DNA from: CBDDYU01 sp965235655
GTDB taxonomy: Bacteria; Pseudomonadota; Alphaproteobacteria; Pelagibacterales; Pelagibacteraceae
NCBI GenBank assembly: GCA_965235655.1
Contig: CBDDYU010000004.1
Span: forward strand, 1 to 45,317
DNA: 45,317 nt
Reading direction: 5' to 3'
Shown here: piece by piece, positions 17,651 to 26,482 of the stretch
Layout: each line of letters starts with the position of its first letter
How positions within the stretch are numbered: position 1 is the first letter of the stretch
Program-made: the position numbers and the translations under genes
Notes under the pieces: generated by a model
The model's input: only the letters and a program-made list of their open reading frames with translations
What the model was told of the DNA's origin: nothing
Databases searched by the model: none

Positions 17651-18426
17651 TTTTTAATAACAGCTTGTACTGATCCTAAAGATTTAATTTCACCTTTAAA
17701 CAATCCAATTTTTTGAATGGGAACAACACCAACGGTCGATCCTGTGAATACAAGAAAGTCTTTTGATAAAATAACACCATCTTTTTTGATTTTATTTAAC
17801 AACCATACCAAAGATTTGATTGGACTGTCATAAACTGCTTTTGTATTTCCGTTAGCTATTTGACCACTTTTTTTATTATAAATTGTTGTGGCTAAATTAC
17901 TAAATTGAATTTTTTTAAATTTTTGTTTTTTTCCTATGAGAAATTTCACATTTGCTCCAAAGTCACTAGATAAATCTCCAAGGTATTTTAGCCCTTTCTT
18001 TTTTTGTCGGTATCCAACTACTTCAATACATGGGCCCATGTGGCTAGCAAATTTAGATATATTTTTTTCGGTTACTTTAGCCTTACTTTTAAATAGTGAT
18101 TTTTTTATTTGAAAAAAAACTTCTAGTTCAATTCCTAGCGTGTATTTATTTATTTTTACCGAGCCACCACTTTGTAATAAATTTTTTTTAAAAATGGATG
18201 CATAAAATGGTTCTTTTTCACCCAGTTTTTTTAGCATAGCAATACCTGTTCCACCTGCTTTAAATCCGATTACTGGCGATTTGATTAAGCTTTCGCATTC
18301 AACTCTGAATGCATTTGCAATTTTAGAGTTTTTAGTAAATTTTGTTGAAATAGGATTAATGACTTTTCCGCTATTAAAAGCTTGAGCTAATTTTTTTGCT
18401 GTACGTTTGAATTCTAAATTTTGCAT
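17647..18426 (-). CDS. MhpD-like 2-oxopent-4-enoate hydratase family protein
   Basis: 259-residue member of the fumarylacetoacetase/MhpD hydratase-decarboxylase family, which acts on 2-oxo-alkenoates and related diacids. Typical segments: IGFKAGGTG, GIELEVFFQI (metal-ligand glutamates), CIEVVGYR, and FTGSTVGVVPI near the C-terminus. Full length for the family. Lys content is high as in neighbouring genes. The stop overlaps the end of the lysine-rich gene by 4 nt (convergent). The substrate is unknown; the aldolase at 14.8 kb belongs to a class that often follows such hydratases in meta-cleavage pathways, but the two are not in one operon here. Confidence 0.78.
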   Translation of the reverse strand: MQNLEFKRTAKKLAQAFNSGKVINPISTKFTKNSKIANAFRVECESLIKSPVIGFKAGGTGIAMLKKLGEKEPFYASIFKKNLLQSGGSVKINKYTLGIELEVFFQIKKSLFKSKAKVTEKNISKFASHMGPCIEVVGYRQKKKGLKYLGDLSSDFGANVKFLIGKKQKFKKIQFSNLATTIYNKKSGQIANGNTKAVYDSPIKSLVWLLNKIKKDGVILSKDFLVFTGSTVGVVPIQKIGLFKGEIKSLGSVQAVIKN

Positions 18427-18566
18427 TTTAATAAAAAAGACTATTAAGCATAAATATCAATTTTCTTAAAGCAAATACTCCAAAAAAACTTTAAATCATC
18501 CTGATAAATTTATGAGCCCCCTTGTAAAAAAATCAATAAAGACCTACATTATTCATAGTAATTTAA

Positions 18567-19703
18567 ATGGTAGATATAGTTTTAAAAATTGCAAATAGAT
18601 TTCCTAGCTTAAGATTGGCTAAGATTATTGTTTTTTTTATTTTGTTTTCATTATTTTTTGTAAGTGAAACTAGAGAGATTGCAATTCAAAGTGTGAGCGA
18701 TGCGTTTATTTCCGTGACATCTTTTGTTGCGGCTACCGTATTTGTTTTTGCGTATTTACATAAAAAAGATTTTGATATTCAATCATTTATTAAAAAGCAT
18801 GAACAGTTTGATGTTTTTATTGCTACTTTTTTAGGAGCAATACCTGGGTGTGGAGGAGCAATCATGGTCATGACTCTTTATGTAAGAAATGCCATTAGCT
18901 TCAGTGCTGTTATAGCTACATTGGTTGCTACCATGGGTGACGCTGCCTTTTTATTAATTGCCGCAAAGCCTTTCGTTGCAATGATTGTTATTTCACTAAC
19001 TTTTACTATTGCAATTGTAACTGGTTACATTGTTAAAATGTTTGAAAATAAAATAGCCCCACAATTTGACCGCAAAGCAATTTATGTAGAAGAGGATGCG
19101 CCAAATTTAGCTCCAAATATTTTTTATAAATTCTGGATATTTTTTTTAATTCCAGGAATTGTCCTAGGAATTATTAATGCCTTTGGTAAAGACATTAATT
19201 TAATATTTTCAAACATAAATTTAGGATTAACAATTGGTTTTTTGGGTGGCCTATTATCATTAGGTATTTGGTTATTTAATCCTTCATCAGATATTCAGAT
19301 TGCAGAATGCAGACATAAAAATTTTAGATCTGTTGCAGATCTAACTTGTTTTGTAACTGCTTGGGTTATTGTAGCATTTGTTTGTTATGAAATGATTGAT
19401 TTTGCCACTGGTGGAAAAATGTTTGATAATTTAATTTATCTCGGACCGTTTTTACCTTTGGCTGCAATTTTGGTTGGATTTATTCCAGGATGTGGACCTC
19501 AGATTATGATTACAAGTATGTATATTGCTGGTCACATTCCTTTGGCAGCTCAGATTGGTAACTCCATATCAAATGATGGAGATGCCTTGTTTCCTGCGAT
19601 TGCTATTTCACCTAAAGCTGCAATCTTGGCAACTTTATATAGTGCCATACCTGCAGTGCTCGTAGCATACGTTTGGTATTATTTTATCGAATTTTCTTTT
19701 TAA
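18567..19703 (+). CDS. MntX-type putative manganese transporter
   Basis: 378-residue polytopic membrane protein with about 10 helices and an internal duplication. The two half-signatures are clear: GAIPGCGGAIMVMTLYVRN followed by VATMGDAAFLLIA in the first half, and VGFIPGCGPQIMITSMYIAG followed by SNDGDALFPAIAISPKAA in the second. These are the marks of the putative manganese exporter family (MntX in Neisseria). It probably exports Mn(II) across the cytoplasmic membrane. The ATG has no Shine-Dalgarno; TACATTATT lies about 20 nt upstream, so leaderless translation is possible. Its 3' end overlaps a small reverse-strand ORF by 20 nt. Confidence 0.78.
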   Translation: MVDIVLKIANRFPSLRLAKIIVFFILFSLFFVSETREIAIQSVSDAFISVTSFVAATVFVFAYLHKKDFDIQSFIKKHEQFDVFIATFLGAIPGCGGAIMVMTLYVRNAISFSAVIATLVATMGDAAFLLIAAKPFVAMIVISLTFTIAIVTGYIVKMFENKIAPQFDRKAIYVEEDAPNLAPNIFYKFWIFFLIPGIVLGIINAFGKDINLIFSNINLGLTIGFLGGLLSLGIWLFNPSSDIQIAECRHKNFRSVADLTCFVTAWVIVAFVCYEMIDFATGGKMFDNLIYLGPFLPLAAILVGFIPGCGPQIMITSMYIAGHIPLAAQIGNSISNDGDALFPAIAISPKAAILATLYSAIPAVLVAYVWYYFIEFSF

Positions 19704-19776
19704 TTTTTTTAGAAAATTTTGGTTTTTTTTTCAAACTTCTATCTTTATTTGATTTACCAGAATATCTTTTACTCAT
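19684..19776 (-). CDS. Small basic ORF directly after yajQ
   Basis: 30 codons: MSKRYSGKSNKDRSLKKKPK, then ten more residues ending KIR-stop; 14 of the 30 residues are Lys or Arg. The ATG follows the yajQ stop with no gap (TAAATG), a layout that suggests translational coupling, and it reads into the 3' end of the mntX-like gene. Not recognised. It may be a genuine micro-protein or chance; Lys-rich reading is easy to get in AT-rich DNA. Confidence 0.4.
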   Translation of the reverse strand: MSKRYSGKSNKDRSLKKKPKFSKKIKKKIR

Positions 19777-20268
19777 TTAGTCTCTAAAATTAGTAAACTC
19801 TACTGGTCTTCCAATATCTATGGTTCTTATGATGCCCATTGTTTCTTGTAAATCATCTCGTTTTTTTCCATCAACTCTCAATTCATCTCCTTGAATTTTT
19901 ACCTGAACTTTAATTTTTGAATCTTTCACTTGTTTAATAATTTTTTTTGCACTTTCTTGATCAATTCCCTCTTGTAGATCACTCGTTTGTCTTTTGGAGT
20001 TTCCCGTTGCGTCTTCCACTGTTTTAACCTTGACAATTCTTGGATCGATTTTTCTTCTGACTAAATGACCAGTAAATAGCTCATTTATTTGCTTAAGCTT
20101 CATTGGATCTGGAGCTAAAGTTATGATTTGTTTTTCTTTTTCTTTAAATTCAATAACTATATTTAAGCCTTTAAAATCATATCTTGTATTTATTTCTCTT
20201 AGGCAGTTAGCAAGGGCATTGTTTAATTCTTGATAACTAATTTTACTAACAACATCAAAACTTGGCAT
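19777..20268 (-). CDS. yajQ: YajQ family nucleotide-binding protein (UPF0234)
   Basis: 163-residue cytoplasmic protein of the YajQ family, members of which bind nucleotides, cyclic di-GMP in some species. The whole family signature is visible: MPSFDVVSKISYQELNNA, INTRYDFKG, an internal LAPDPMKLKQ, GHLVRRKIDPR, the QEGIDQESAKKIIKQVKDS helix, and the C-terminal GRPVEFTNFRD. Normal length. Transcribed toward the small basic ORF. It has no visible cyclic di-GMP synthesis genes nearby, so a signalling role here is not supported by context. Confidence 0.92.
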   Translation of the reverse strand: MPSFDVVSKISYQELNNALANCLREINTRYDFKGLNIVIEFKEKEKQIITLAPDPMKLKQINELFTGHLVRRKIDPRIVKVKTVEDATGNSKRQTSDLQEGIDQESAKKIIKQVKDSKIKVQVKIQGDELRVDGKKRDDLQETMGIIRTIDIGRPVEFTNFRD

Positions 20269-20338
20269 GCCGACACAATATCAGTAAATAAAAAAAATAA
20301 AATATTTCTTATCAACCATCTTTTGGTAAAACAAAGTT

Positions 20339-21682
20339 ATGCAAGATAAATTTGACTTTATTGTAATTGGCGCAGGTTCAGGCGGAGTACGATTTGCTAG
20401 ATTAATGGCATCTAAAGGAAAAAAAGTTTGTATTATAGAAAAAAATAAAGTGGGAGGCACCTGTGTCATAAGAGGTTGTATTCCTAAAAAACTTTATGTG
20501 TATGCATCAAATTTTTCAGATTATGTTTCTGACGCTATTAATTTTGGCTGGAAAATATATAAAACACCAACTCATAATTGGACAAAGTTAGTTGTAAAAA
20601 AAAATAAAGAAATTAACCGATTAAATAAAATCTATATTAAAAATTTAACAAAAGCCGGAGTAGTCATTTTTCAAGATCATGCCTCATTTGTAAATGCAAA
20701 CACAATACATTTAAAAAAATCAAAAAAAAATATTCAAGGAAAAAATATTATCATAGCTACTGGCTCGACACCAAGTATGCCAGATATAGATGGCAAACAT
20801 CTTGCTATTAATTCAGATCAATTTTTTGAAATGAAACAAATTCCCAAAAAAATTAGTATAGTTGGTAGCGGTTATATTGCCCTGGAGTTTGCTTTTTTAC
20901 TTAAAAACTTAAATTACGACGTTAACTTAATCATAAGAAAGAAAACAGTATTAAATGAATTTGATCCTGACATTGGACAAAGAATATTAAATTCAGCTAA
21001 AAATAAAAAAATAAAAATTTATGATGAAAGCACTGTCCAATCTATTAAAAAATATAACAAGAGCTTGTTAGTCTCAACTAGTAAAGCAACGATAGTTACG
21101 GATCTTGTAATTTTTGCTATCGGAAGAATTCCAAATATTTCTTCATTAAATCTGGATAATGCTAAAATTAAACTTACTTCTCAAGGTGCAATTAAAGTTA
21201 ACAAATTATCTCAAACAAATATTAAAAATATTTTTGCTTTGGGGGATGTAACGAATAGAAAAAATTTAACACCTGTTGCTATTCGTGAAGCGGTACATTT
21301 AGTGAATTATTTTTTATATCGAAATAAAAAAAGTTTAGATTATGATAAAATTGCTTCTGCAATTTTTACTCAACCAGAAGTAGGATCAATTGGTTTAGGT
21401 GAAAATGATTTAAAAAAAAGAAATATTCCTTACAAAGTTTTGCAAACAGAATTTAAACCTTTGAAATATGCTTTTTCTAAAAAAATAAATAAAGTGTTTA
21501 TAAAAGTTTTATACCAACCTAAAACAGAAAAAATCTTTGGAATTATTTATATAGGAGATAGTGCTGCGGAAATTATTCAGTCTATTGCAATTTCATTTGC
21601 CAAAAATTTTACCTTAAATGATTTGCGCAATACAATTCCTGTGCACCCTACTTCTGCTGAAGAATTGGTAACTTTAGTGTAA
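20339..21682 (+). CDS. gor: Glutathione-disulfide reductase
   Basis: FAD flavoprotein that reduces oxidised glutathione with NADPH. 447 residues, normal for the family. Visible: FAD-binding GAGSGGVRFA (11-20), redox-active pair Cys42 and Cys47 in GGTCVIRGCIPKK, NAD(P)-binding VGSGYIALEFA (about 178-188), the second FAD motif FALGDVTN, and the catalytic His436-Glu441 pair in HPTSAEE. Completes the glutathione system with gshA-gshB at 6.4 kb. Monocistronic, with a convergent sprT-like gene 2 nt after its stop. Confidence 0.93.
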   Translation: MQDKFDFIVIGAGSGGVRFARLMASKGKKVCIIEKNKVGGTCVIRGCIPKKLYVYASNFSDYVSDAINFGWKIYKTPTHNWTKLVVKKNKEINRLNKIYIKNLTKAGVVIFQDHASFVNANTIHLKKSKKNIQGKNIIIATGSTPSMPDIDGKHLAINSDQFFEMKQIPKKISIVGSGYIALEFAFLLKNLNYDVNLIIRKKTVLNEFDPDIGQRILNSAKNKKIKIYDESTVQSIKKYNKSLLVSTSKATIVTDLVIFAIGRIPNISSLNLDNAKIKLTSQGAIKVNKLSQTNIKNIFALGDVTNRKNLTPVAIREAVHLVNYFLYRNKKSLDYDKIASAIFTQPEVGSIGLGENDLKKRNIPYKVLQTEFKPLKYAFSKKINKVFIKVLYQPKTEKIFGIIYIGDSAAEIIQSIAISFAKNFTLNDLRNTIPVHPTSAEELVTLV

Positions 21683-21684
21683 TT

Positions 21685-22107
21685 TTATAAGTGTAAACCG
21701 TATTTTTTAAATTTCGGTCTAAAACTATAGAATAATGAGTTATGATTTCCCGAATCTTTTTTGATTGTCTGTTGCCACAAATGTATCATTTCATGCGCTA
21801 AAGTTTGCAAAAATTCTTTTTTATTGTGATAGCTTGGTTGCATTTCTAGACAGAAAAATTTCGTTCCTTTTCTTAAGGAATAATCTTCTACACATTGACC
21901 CCAACAACCATTCATTTTTCTGATTTTAATATCGTTAAATGGATTAAGGGAGTCTTTGAATAAAGCTTTATTAAAAATTTTAAAATATTTTTTAATATCT
22001 TTAAAAGTAGTCTTATAATTTTCCTTCGTATTAGCAGACTCTTTTAAGATGCGTTTTTTTATTTTAATAATTTTTTCTTTTTTAATTTTTTCTTCTTTTT
22101 TTGTCAT
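21685..22107 (-). CDS. SprT-like zinc metalloprotease-domain protein
   Basis: 140-residue SprT-like domain protein. The zinc motif HEMIH (His105, Glu106, His109) is intact, and a third ligand is likely His123 in GNHNS. NGCWGQC before it and the Phe/Tyr-rich C-terminus (YSFRPKFKKYG) also match the family. SprT/Spartan proteins in other organisms cleave DNA-protein crosslinks; small bacterial and phage homologues are often of unknown function. The N-terminal 30 residues are lysine-rich and poorly conserved, so the true start could be later (a shorter version begins near FKDIKKYF). Confidence 0.8.
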   Translation of the reverse strand: MTKKEEKIKKEKIIKIKKRILKESANTKENYKTTFKDIKKYFKIFNKALFKDSLNPFNDIKIRKMNGCWGQCVEDYSLRKGTKFFCLEMQPSYHNKKEFLQTLAHEMIHLWQQTIKKDSGNHNSLFYSFRPKFKKYGLHL

Positions 22108-22155
22108 GGTTATAAGTCTTATTTTAAGGAGCCAGGGTTATACTACTTTTTTACA

Positions 22156-22190
22156 ATCAGACTAGTTATTTTTTGTGGCTAAAGTCTGAT
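22156..22190. repeat. Inverted repeat between sprT-like and rlmN
   Basis: ATCAGACT (22156-22163) and AGTCTGAT (22183-22190) form a perfect 8-bp stem with a 19-nt loop. Neither strand has a U-tract right after the stem, so it is not a convincing terminator. ACTAGT also recurs at 22161 and about 22196. Confidence 0.45.
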
Positions 22191-22224
22191 CGTATAAACT
22201 AGTGTTTTTTCAACTAATTTGATT

Positions 22225-23337
22225 TTAAATAGTTTTTCTTAATTTTTCACTTTCAGTCTTGAGCTGACCGCAGGCACCCAAGATATCTTCCCCCCTAGAT
22301 TTTCGGAGAGTAACTATGTGTCCTGATTTTTTAATAGTTTGATAAAATTTTTGCACGGCATCGGTTGAGGAAGGTTGGTAACTAACACCTGGCCAAGCAT
22401 TAAATTCAATGAGGTTTAGTTTACTTGGAAAAGAAGACATTAATTTTATAAGTTGTTTTGCACATTCTTCACTGTCGTTAACATCTTTTAATAAAACGTA
22501 TTCTAAAAAAATCTTTTCTTTATTTATTTTTGTATAAGCTGAACAACTTTCTATTAAATCTTTTATTTTGTATTTTTTATTTATGGGCATGATTTTTTCT
22601 CTCAAAATATCATTGGGCGCATGTAGCGACAGAGCCAAATACGTTCCTATTTCATTTGCGGCTTTTATGATTTCTGGAACTACGCCTGCAGTAGAGACTG
22701 TTATTTTTTTAGAAGAATAATCTAATCCATGAATTTCTTTTAAAATAGAAATTGATTTTTTGACATTATCAAAATTATAAAAAGGTTCACCCATACCCAT
22801 GTAAACAATATTAGTAATTTTTTTTTGAGTTCCCCAATCACCCAACTCATCCTTTGCAACTAGAATTTGATTAACAATTTCACTGGTTGATAAATTTTTG
22901 ACCATTCTTTGAGTTCCAGTATGACAAAACTTACAATTAAGTGTACATCCAACTTGGGATGAAATGCATAAGGTACCCCGGTTTTCACTTGGTATAAAGA
23001 CTGTTTCAACAAGATTTTGATCCTCAAGTTGTAATAGCCATTTAATAGTTCCGTCTTTTGAGATTTTTTTCTCTTTGATAGTTATTCTTTTGAAATTAAA
23101 TAATTTTTGCAAATTTTCTTTTGTTTCAATGGGAAGATTTGAAAATTGGGAAACTTCAGAGAAACCTTTTTTATAAACAAATTTCCAAATTTGGTTTGTA
23201 CGCATTCCAACTTGTTTTGGCTCTAAAGAAAAATGATCTAAAATAAACTTAGATAAGTCTGCATAAGAAAAATCATAAAAATTCTTTGATACAATGGTCA
23301 TTATTGTTGATTTTAAAGAGTTATTTGAAATAGACAA
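22225..23337 (-). CDS. rlmN: RlmN, dual-specificity 23S rRNA A2503 / tRNA A37 C2-methyltransferase
   Basis: Radical SAM enzyme that methylates C2 of A2503 in 23S rRNA and A37 in tRNAs. 370 residues. The radical-SAM cysteines are Cys131, Cys135 and Cys138 (VGCTLNCKFCHTG), followed by YMGMGEPFYN, LALSLHAPND and the C-terminal methyl-accepting cysteine region GACGQL. The annotated start overlaps the MAPEG gene by 17 nt; MTIVSKNFYDFSY (Met13, 23301) is a good alternative start without overlap and begins where family similarity does. Probably translated with the upstream MAPEG gene. Confidence 0.94.
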   Translation of the reverse strand: MSISNNSLKSTIMTIVSKNFYDFSYADLSKFILDHFSLEPKQVGMRTNQIWKFVYKKGFSEVSQFSNLPIETKENLQKLFNFKRITIKEKKISKDGTIKWLLQLEDQNLVETVFIPSENRGTLCISSQVGCTLNCKFCHTGTQRMVKNLSTSEIVNQILVAKDELGDWGTQKKITNIVYMGMGEPFYNFDNVKKSISILKEIHGLDYSSKKITVSTAGVVPEIIKAANEIGTYLALSLHAPNDILREKIMPINKKYKIKDLIESCSAYTKINKEKIFLEYVLLKDVNDSEECAKQLIKLMSSFPSKLNLIEFNAWPGVSYQPSSTDAVQKFYQTIKKSGHIVTLRKSRGEDILGACGQLKTESEKLRKTI

Positions 23338-23701
23338 CGAGTAAACGAATAATGATTATTATGTAAGGAATAAAGGTAAGCATCATTCCTAATACTCTAA
23401 ATAATCCTTTTTGGGCAAACATACTATAAGCATGAAATATTCTTCCTAACAGAAAAGCTACTCCAACGGAGGTTAAAAATTGTGAAGATACACCTGCGGA
23501 TTCTAACAATATGAAAGCAATTAAAAATAAAGGTGTATATTCTGCAAAATTTGAATGTGCTCTTACTGCTCGGGCTAATTTTTCATTATTACTTTCCCCA
23601 ATAGCAATGCCAGACTTCCTTCTTGTCATTGCAGCATTTACTGAAAGGGCAAGATATAAAATTAGGCATATTGCAGAATAAATTAAAGATAATGAATGCA
23701 T
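23321..23701 (-). CDS. MAPEG-family membrane protein
   Basis: 126-residue integral membrane protein with four helices (about 5-22, 52-72, 78-92, 100-124). The polar segment between helices 1 and 2, GESNNEKLARAVRAHSNFAEYTPLF, carries the Arg/His/Asn/Glu pattern of the MAPEG family (membrane-associated proteins in eicosanoid and glutathione metabolism), here closest to the bacterial YecN-type inner membrane proteins. Activity is not known; some MAPEG proteins use glutathione. Overlaps rlmN by 17 nt when rlmN is read from its first ATG. Confidence 0.8.
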   Translation of the reverse strand: MHSLSLIYSAICLILYLALSVNAAMTRRKSGIAIGESNNEKLARAVRAHSNFAEYTPLFLIAFILLESAGVSSQFLTSVGVAFLLGRIFHAYSMFAQKGLFRVLGMMLTFIPYIIIIIRLLVVYFK

Positions 23702-23756
23702 AAAAGTTATATTTTGACTTCTATTATCAGATTTGTTTTAAAAGTCTTTAAATTAT

Positions 23757-25271
23757 ATGAATAAAATAACAGCATTATTTGTTGCGCTACTTTACACTTT
23801 TATTAGCACGTCCGCTTTTTCTTATGGCGGACCTACAGTAAATGATCGAAATGTTCAGCCATTATATGGACCAAAGTTAGCGAAAAAAAAATTTATCAAA
23901 GTGCCCTCAGATATCAATATAGAAAAATCAATTTTGGGAACGATTATTATTAATCAGAAAGATATTCAAATTTCACAACAATTAATCAAGAATATTGTTT
24001 GGAGAAAAGCTGAGCAGGGAAAAGGAATTAATTTAGTTGAATTAGAACAGAATGTTAAGAATTTAAATAGTATTAATGGAATTAGAGCTTCCGCAGTTTT
24101 AAAAAAAAATAAAAACAATATCGTAGATCTAATTATTAATTTAAATAAAACTGATCCAAGCAAAGCTAGAGTGAGAGTAGATAATTCTGGATCTAGGACT
24201 AGCGGTTTTGTTAAGTCAACATCTACTTTGTCTTATGATAATTTTTTTAATATGGGAGAAAGTTTTGGTTTAAAACAAGTTCATACTGCAGCAAATGGAA
24301 CTAATTATTATGAAATAAATAATAAAATGCCAGTTGGCATTGAGGGATCAAGTTTGGCTTTTAGGGTGGCAAAAATGCGTTATGACCTTGGAGCATATGC
24401 AACTCATCCAGTGCAACGAGGACTTGAGGGAGGATCTAGTTTTATAGATGTGAATTTTGATAAGCCTTTAATCTATGGAGATAATTTAAATTTAAATTTA
24501 GGACTGGGTTTGTTCAGAGGATCTTTTCAAGAATATAAAAATATGGGAGCACAGACAGAAAAAGATGCACGAATTCAAAGAGGAGATCTGTCTTTGGATT
24601 TAAGTTTTAGAGATAATTTATTTAAGCAATCAGCAACTAATGCTCGAATTATTTTTAGTCACGGAAAAAATATTTATTCTGATAGTGGAGTTGAATATTC
24701 ACCAGCCAACGATCAAGAAGGAAGCAATGGAAAATTTTCAAAAATAAATCCTGCTTTTTCACGAATAGAAAAAATTAATGATAAGACTAATTTATTATTA
24801 AAATTTAAAGGGCAATATGCTTTTGACAATTTAGATGGAACAGAAGAATTTTCTTTGGGTGGCACATATAATGTAAGAGGTTATCCTAATAATGAAGGAT
24901 CAGGCGACACGGGCTACATAACAACATTGGAGCTACAAAGAAGTATACAAAAAAATTTAATGGTTTCGCTTTTATTTGATTATGGAAAAATATGGACACA
25001 CAAGGATCTTGAAGCAGCAACTAATGGAGGAGCATGGACTCCCTTTGGATACAGTAGTTTAATACCTGTTTACGATATTATGAGCGGCGGTATTGCTGTA
25101 GATTGGAAAATTATTCCTGGTTCTACTTTAAAAATGCAAGTGATTGATCATTTGGGAATAAGCAATCGAGGAAAAAGGGATGATGGTCAAGACTTTGATC
25201 GCACAACTTACAAAACAAAATTATTGATTGAGTTTTACTCAAAATTTTTAAATTTTTGCAAATTTAATTAA
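23757..25271 (+). CDS. TpsB/FhaC-type outer-membrane transporter (POTRA + beta-barrel)
   Basis: 504-residue protein of the Omp85/two-partner secretion family. Signal peptide at 1-22 (cleavage near AFSYGG). A POTRA-like domain covers about 50-135 (IINQKDIQISQQLIK, INLVELEQNVKNLNSINGIR). The rest is a beta-barrel of alternating strands, and SLGGTYNVRGYPN at about 395-407 is the VRG[FY] lid motif of this family. In known systems TpsB exports a TpsA exoprotein; no TpsA gene is visible nearby. The barrel should end in Phe: FYSKF is followed by 6 extra residues (LNFCKFN) that lie in the 3' end of the convergent gene. A one-base T insertion would make YSKF the true C-terminus. Confidence 0.8.
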   Translation: MNKITALFVALLYTFISTSAFSYGGPTVNDRNVQPLYGPKLAKKKFIKVPSDINIEKSILGTIIINQKDIQISQQLIKNIVWRKAEQGKGINLVELEQNVKNLNSINGIRASAVLKKNKNNIVDLIINLNKTDPSKARVRVDNSGSRTSGFVKSTSTLSYDNFFNMGESFGLKQVHTAANGTNYYEINNKMPVGIEGSSLAFRVAKMRYDLGAYATHPVQRGLEGGSSFIDVNFDKPLIYGDNLNLNLGLGLFRGSFQEYKNMGAQTEKDARIQRGDLSLDLSFRDNLFKQSATNARIIFSHGKNIYSDSGVEYSPANDQEGSNGKFSKINPAFSRIEKINDKTNLLLKFKGQYAFDNLDGTEEFSLGGTYNVRGYPNNEGSGDTGYITTLELQRSIQKNLMVSLLFDYGKIWTHKDLEAATNGGAWTPFGYSSLIPVYDIMSGGIAVDWKIIPGSTLKMQVIDHLGISNRGKRDDGQDFDRTTYKTKLLIEFYSKFLNFCKFN

Positions 25272-26447
25272 ATGTTCAGCAAATGCAAAAGATGCAGTCC
25301 AAGCGGGGCTAATTGCATTTAATACATGAGTGCAATTTTTTTGATTTAATAGAACAAAATCATTTACAAGAGTTTTGCTTTTAGGATCAAAAATTTGAGA
25401 TCGAATCCCCACCTTTTCATTTGTTGAAATAATATGATTTTTATTAATTCCAGTGATTAGTTTATTTATTTCTTTAATGAACTTGCTCATAATAAGTAAT
25501 TTAGATTCTTGTAAAGCTAAACTTCTAAGTTGATTTTCATTTTTAATAATTTTTTGTATAAAGCTTGTGCCGAGCTTAAATGCTTGTTTCATATTTAAAT
25601 CTTCATTCCAACTGTAGCTTTCTCTTCCCAAAACTGGCGTTGAGCTTGGTCCAATAAAAAAACTACCATTTTTTTTATGAGATGTGTGCAATCCAAGAAA
25701 AGGATATTGTAAATCAGGGACAGGATAGACTAAGTGATTTAATGTGAAATTTGGATCTATAATTTTCCAATATTTTCCCTTGAAAGGAAGAAAGCTATAT
25801 CTAAAACTTAAACCAGATTTTGTAGCAATATCATCTGATTGCAAACCGCTGCAATTAAATGAATAGTCACATTCATAGGTATCTTTACTTGTTTTTATTT
25901 TTATTCCCTCATTTATTACTTCTAAAACAACTTCATTATATTTTATTTCTATACCCATCGATTTTAGATCTTCTATCAAACACATGGAAACTTCTTTGGG
26001 ATCAGCAATAGATGTAAAGGGTATTTTTAATCCGACACCATAATGAGTATTTACCCTTGGTTCTAAATTATTAATTTCTCTTGCTGTTAATTTTTGGATT
26101 GTTACTCCATTTTCAATTCCTCGTTTAAATAAGTTTTCCGTATTTTCATAAGAATTTTGTGAAGTTGGAATAAGTAATTTTCCACACTCATCTATCCATA
26201 AATTTTTAGATTTAATATATTCTTTAAGTTCAATTCCGCCCTGAACACCGAGCGTTGCTCTTAACGAATTAGGCTCATAGTAAATTCCACTATGAATAAC
26301 ACCGCTATTTCTACCAGAGCCGTGTTGTACGGAGTCTTTTTCTTTTTCTAATATTAAAATTTTGCTTTGTTTAAGCCTTTTTTTAAGTTTAAAGGCTAGT
26401 GTCAATCCTACAATACCACTACCTATGATAATAAAATCATACTTCAT
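25248..26447 (-). CDS. lhgO: L-2-hydroxyglutarate oxidase/dehydrogenase
   Basis: FAD-dependent enzyme that oxidises L-2-hydroxyglutarate to 2-oxoglutarate and feeds electrons to the membrane quinone pool. 399 residues, normal for the family. FAD-binding IIGSGIVGLTLAF at 7-19, then HGSGRNSGVIHSGIYYEPNSLRATLGVQGG, a strong LhgO/L2HGDH signature, and GLHTSHKKNGSFFIGPS and GIRSQIFD further on. The 3' end overlaps the convergent TpsB-type gene by 24 nt. 2-Hydroxyglutarate arises as a side product of several dehydrogenases, so a repair role is possible. Confidence 0.9.
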   Translation of the reverse strand: MKYDFIIIGSGIVGLTLAFKLKKRLKQSKILILEKEKDSVQHGSGRNSGVIHSGIYYEPNSLRATLGVQGGIELKEYIKSKNLWIDECGKLLIPTSQNSYENTENLFKRGIENGVTIQKLTAREINNLEPRVNTHYGVGLKIPFTSIADPKEVSMCLIEDLKSMGIEIKYNEVVLEVINEGIKIKTSKDTYECDYSFNCSGLQSDDIATKSGLSFRYSFLPFKGKYWKIIDPNFTLNHLVYPVPDLQYPFLGLHTSHKKNGSFFIGPSSTPVLGRESYSWNEDLNMKQAFKLGTSFIQKIIKNENQLRSLALQESKLLIMSKFIKEINKLITGINKNHIISTNEKVGIRSQIFDPKSKTLVNDFVLLNQKNCTHVLNAISPAWTASFAFAEHLIKFAKI

Positions 26448-26482
26448 ATGTCTAATTATAATCTGTTATACTCTTTTCTATC

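Noticed and set aside
18427..18566. Manganese (yybP-ykoY) riboswitch before the mntX-like gene
   Set aside because: No conserved core in 140 nt; only GAGCCCCCTTG stands out.
22156..22190. Terminator of rlmN
   Set aside because: The 8-bp stem has no U-tract on the rlmN strand; listed only as an inverted repeat.
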